A stretch of 5,932 nt of DNA from AV2 sp035637175 (GTDB lineage Bacteria; Verrucomicrobiota; Verrucomicrobiia; Limisphaerales; AV2), in assembly GCA_035637175.1 (NCBI GenBank), contig DASPXS010000449.1, forward strand, positions 1 through 5,932. The letters run 5' to 3'. How positions within the stretch are numbered: position 1 is the stretch's first letter; every line of letters starts with the position of its first letter. This document shows positions 5,916 to 5,932 of this stretch, piece after piece. The notes below the pieces were generated by a model. It did not search any database, was not told the DNA's origin, and worked only from the letters and a program-made list of their open reading frames with translations. The translations under genes were made by a program, and so were the position numbers.

Positions 5916-5932
5916 GTGCCATTGGGTAGGTG

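Overview
The window holds five protein-coding or formerly coding units of a GC-rich bacterium. I infer Verrucomicrobiota, in the Pedosphaera/Limisphaera direction, with moderate confidence. The reasons are a LuxR-type regulator with a duplicated N-terminal module I associate with that phylum, a membrane-anchored HEAT protein carrying a 'YDGKPVSYW' segment, a Sel1-repeat protein, and GC-rich palindromic repeats scattered even inside genes. No 16S or other taxonomic marker is present, so this is inference.

Layout, left to right. 38-1273 (+) is an atypical response regulator: two copies of an unassigned module, a degenerate receiver without the phosphoacceptor Asp, and a LuxR/NarL helix-turn-helix. 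Its left end may lie outside the window. 1274-1462 is a convergent gap holding a near-perfect 28-bp palindrome. 1463-2188 (-) is a membrane-anchored protein with four exact-length 36-residue Sel1 repeats. 2189-2373 is a divergent intergenic region. 2374-4953 (+) is the main metabolic gene, a fused FAD oxidoreductase and folate-binding GcvT-like protein of the dimethylglycine/sarcosine dehydrogenase family. 4954-5049 shows no gene. 5050-5223 (-) is a 57-codon ORF whose second half looks like the C-terminus of a HigA-family antitoxin. It overlaps by 4 bp the end of 5220-5915 (-), a membrane-anchored HEAT-repeat protein that may run off the right edge.

The most notable signal is that the dehydrogenase gene carries two unrelated palindromic DNA elements in frame. 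One is a 57-bp element (2958-3014) in a hairpin loop of the FAD domain. The other is about 68 bp (3779-3846) in the linker between the FAD half and the folate half. Both add low-complexity Pro/Gly/Ser/Arg peptide where relatives have short loops, while all flanking catalytic motifs stay intact. This resembles the palindromic elements of Rickettsia that insert into open reading frames, though the sequences are not those.

The genes do not form one pathway. The dehydrogenase stands alone as a one-carbon/methylamine catabolic enzyme (N-methylglycines to glycine-type products plus methylene-tetrahydrofolate). The regulator, Sel1 protein and HEAT protein are probably independent transcription units. 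No CRISPR array, tRNA, rRNA or transposase was seen.
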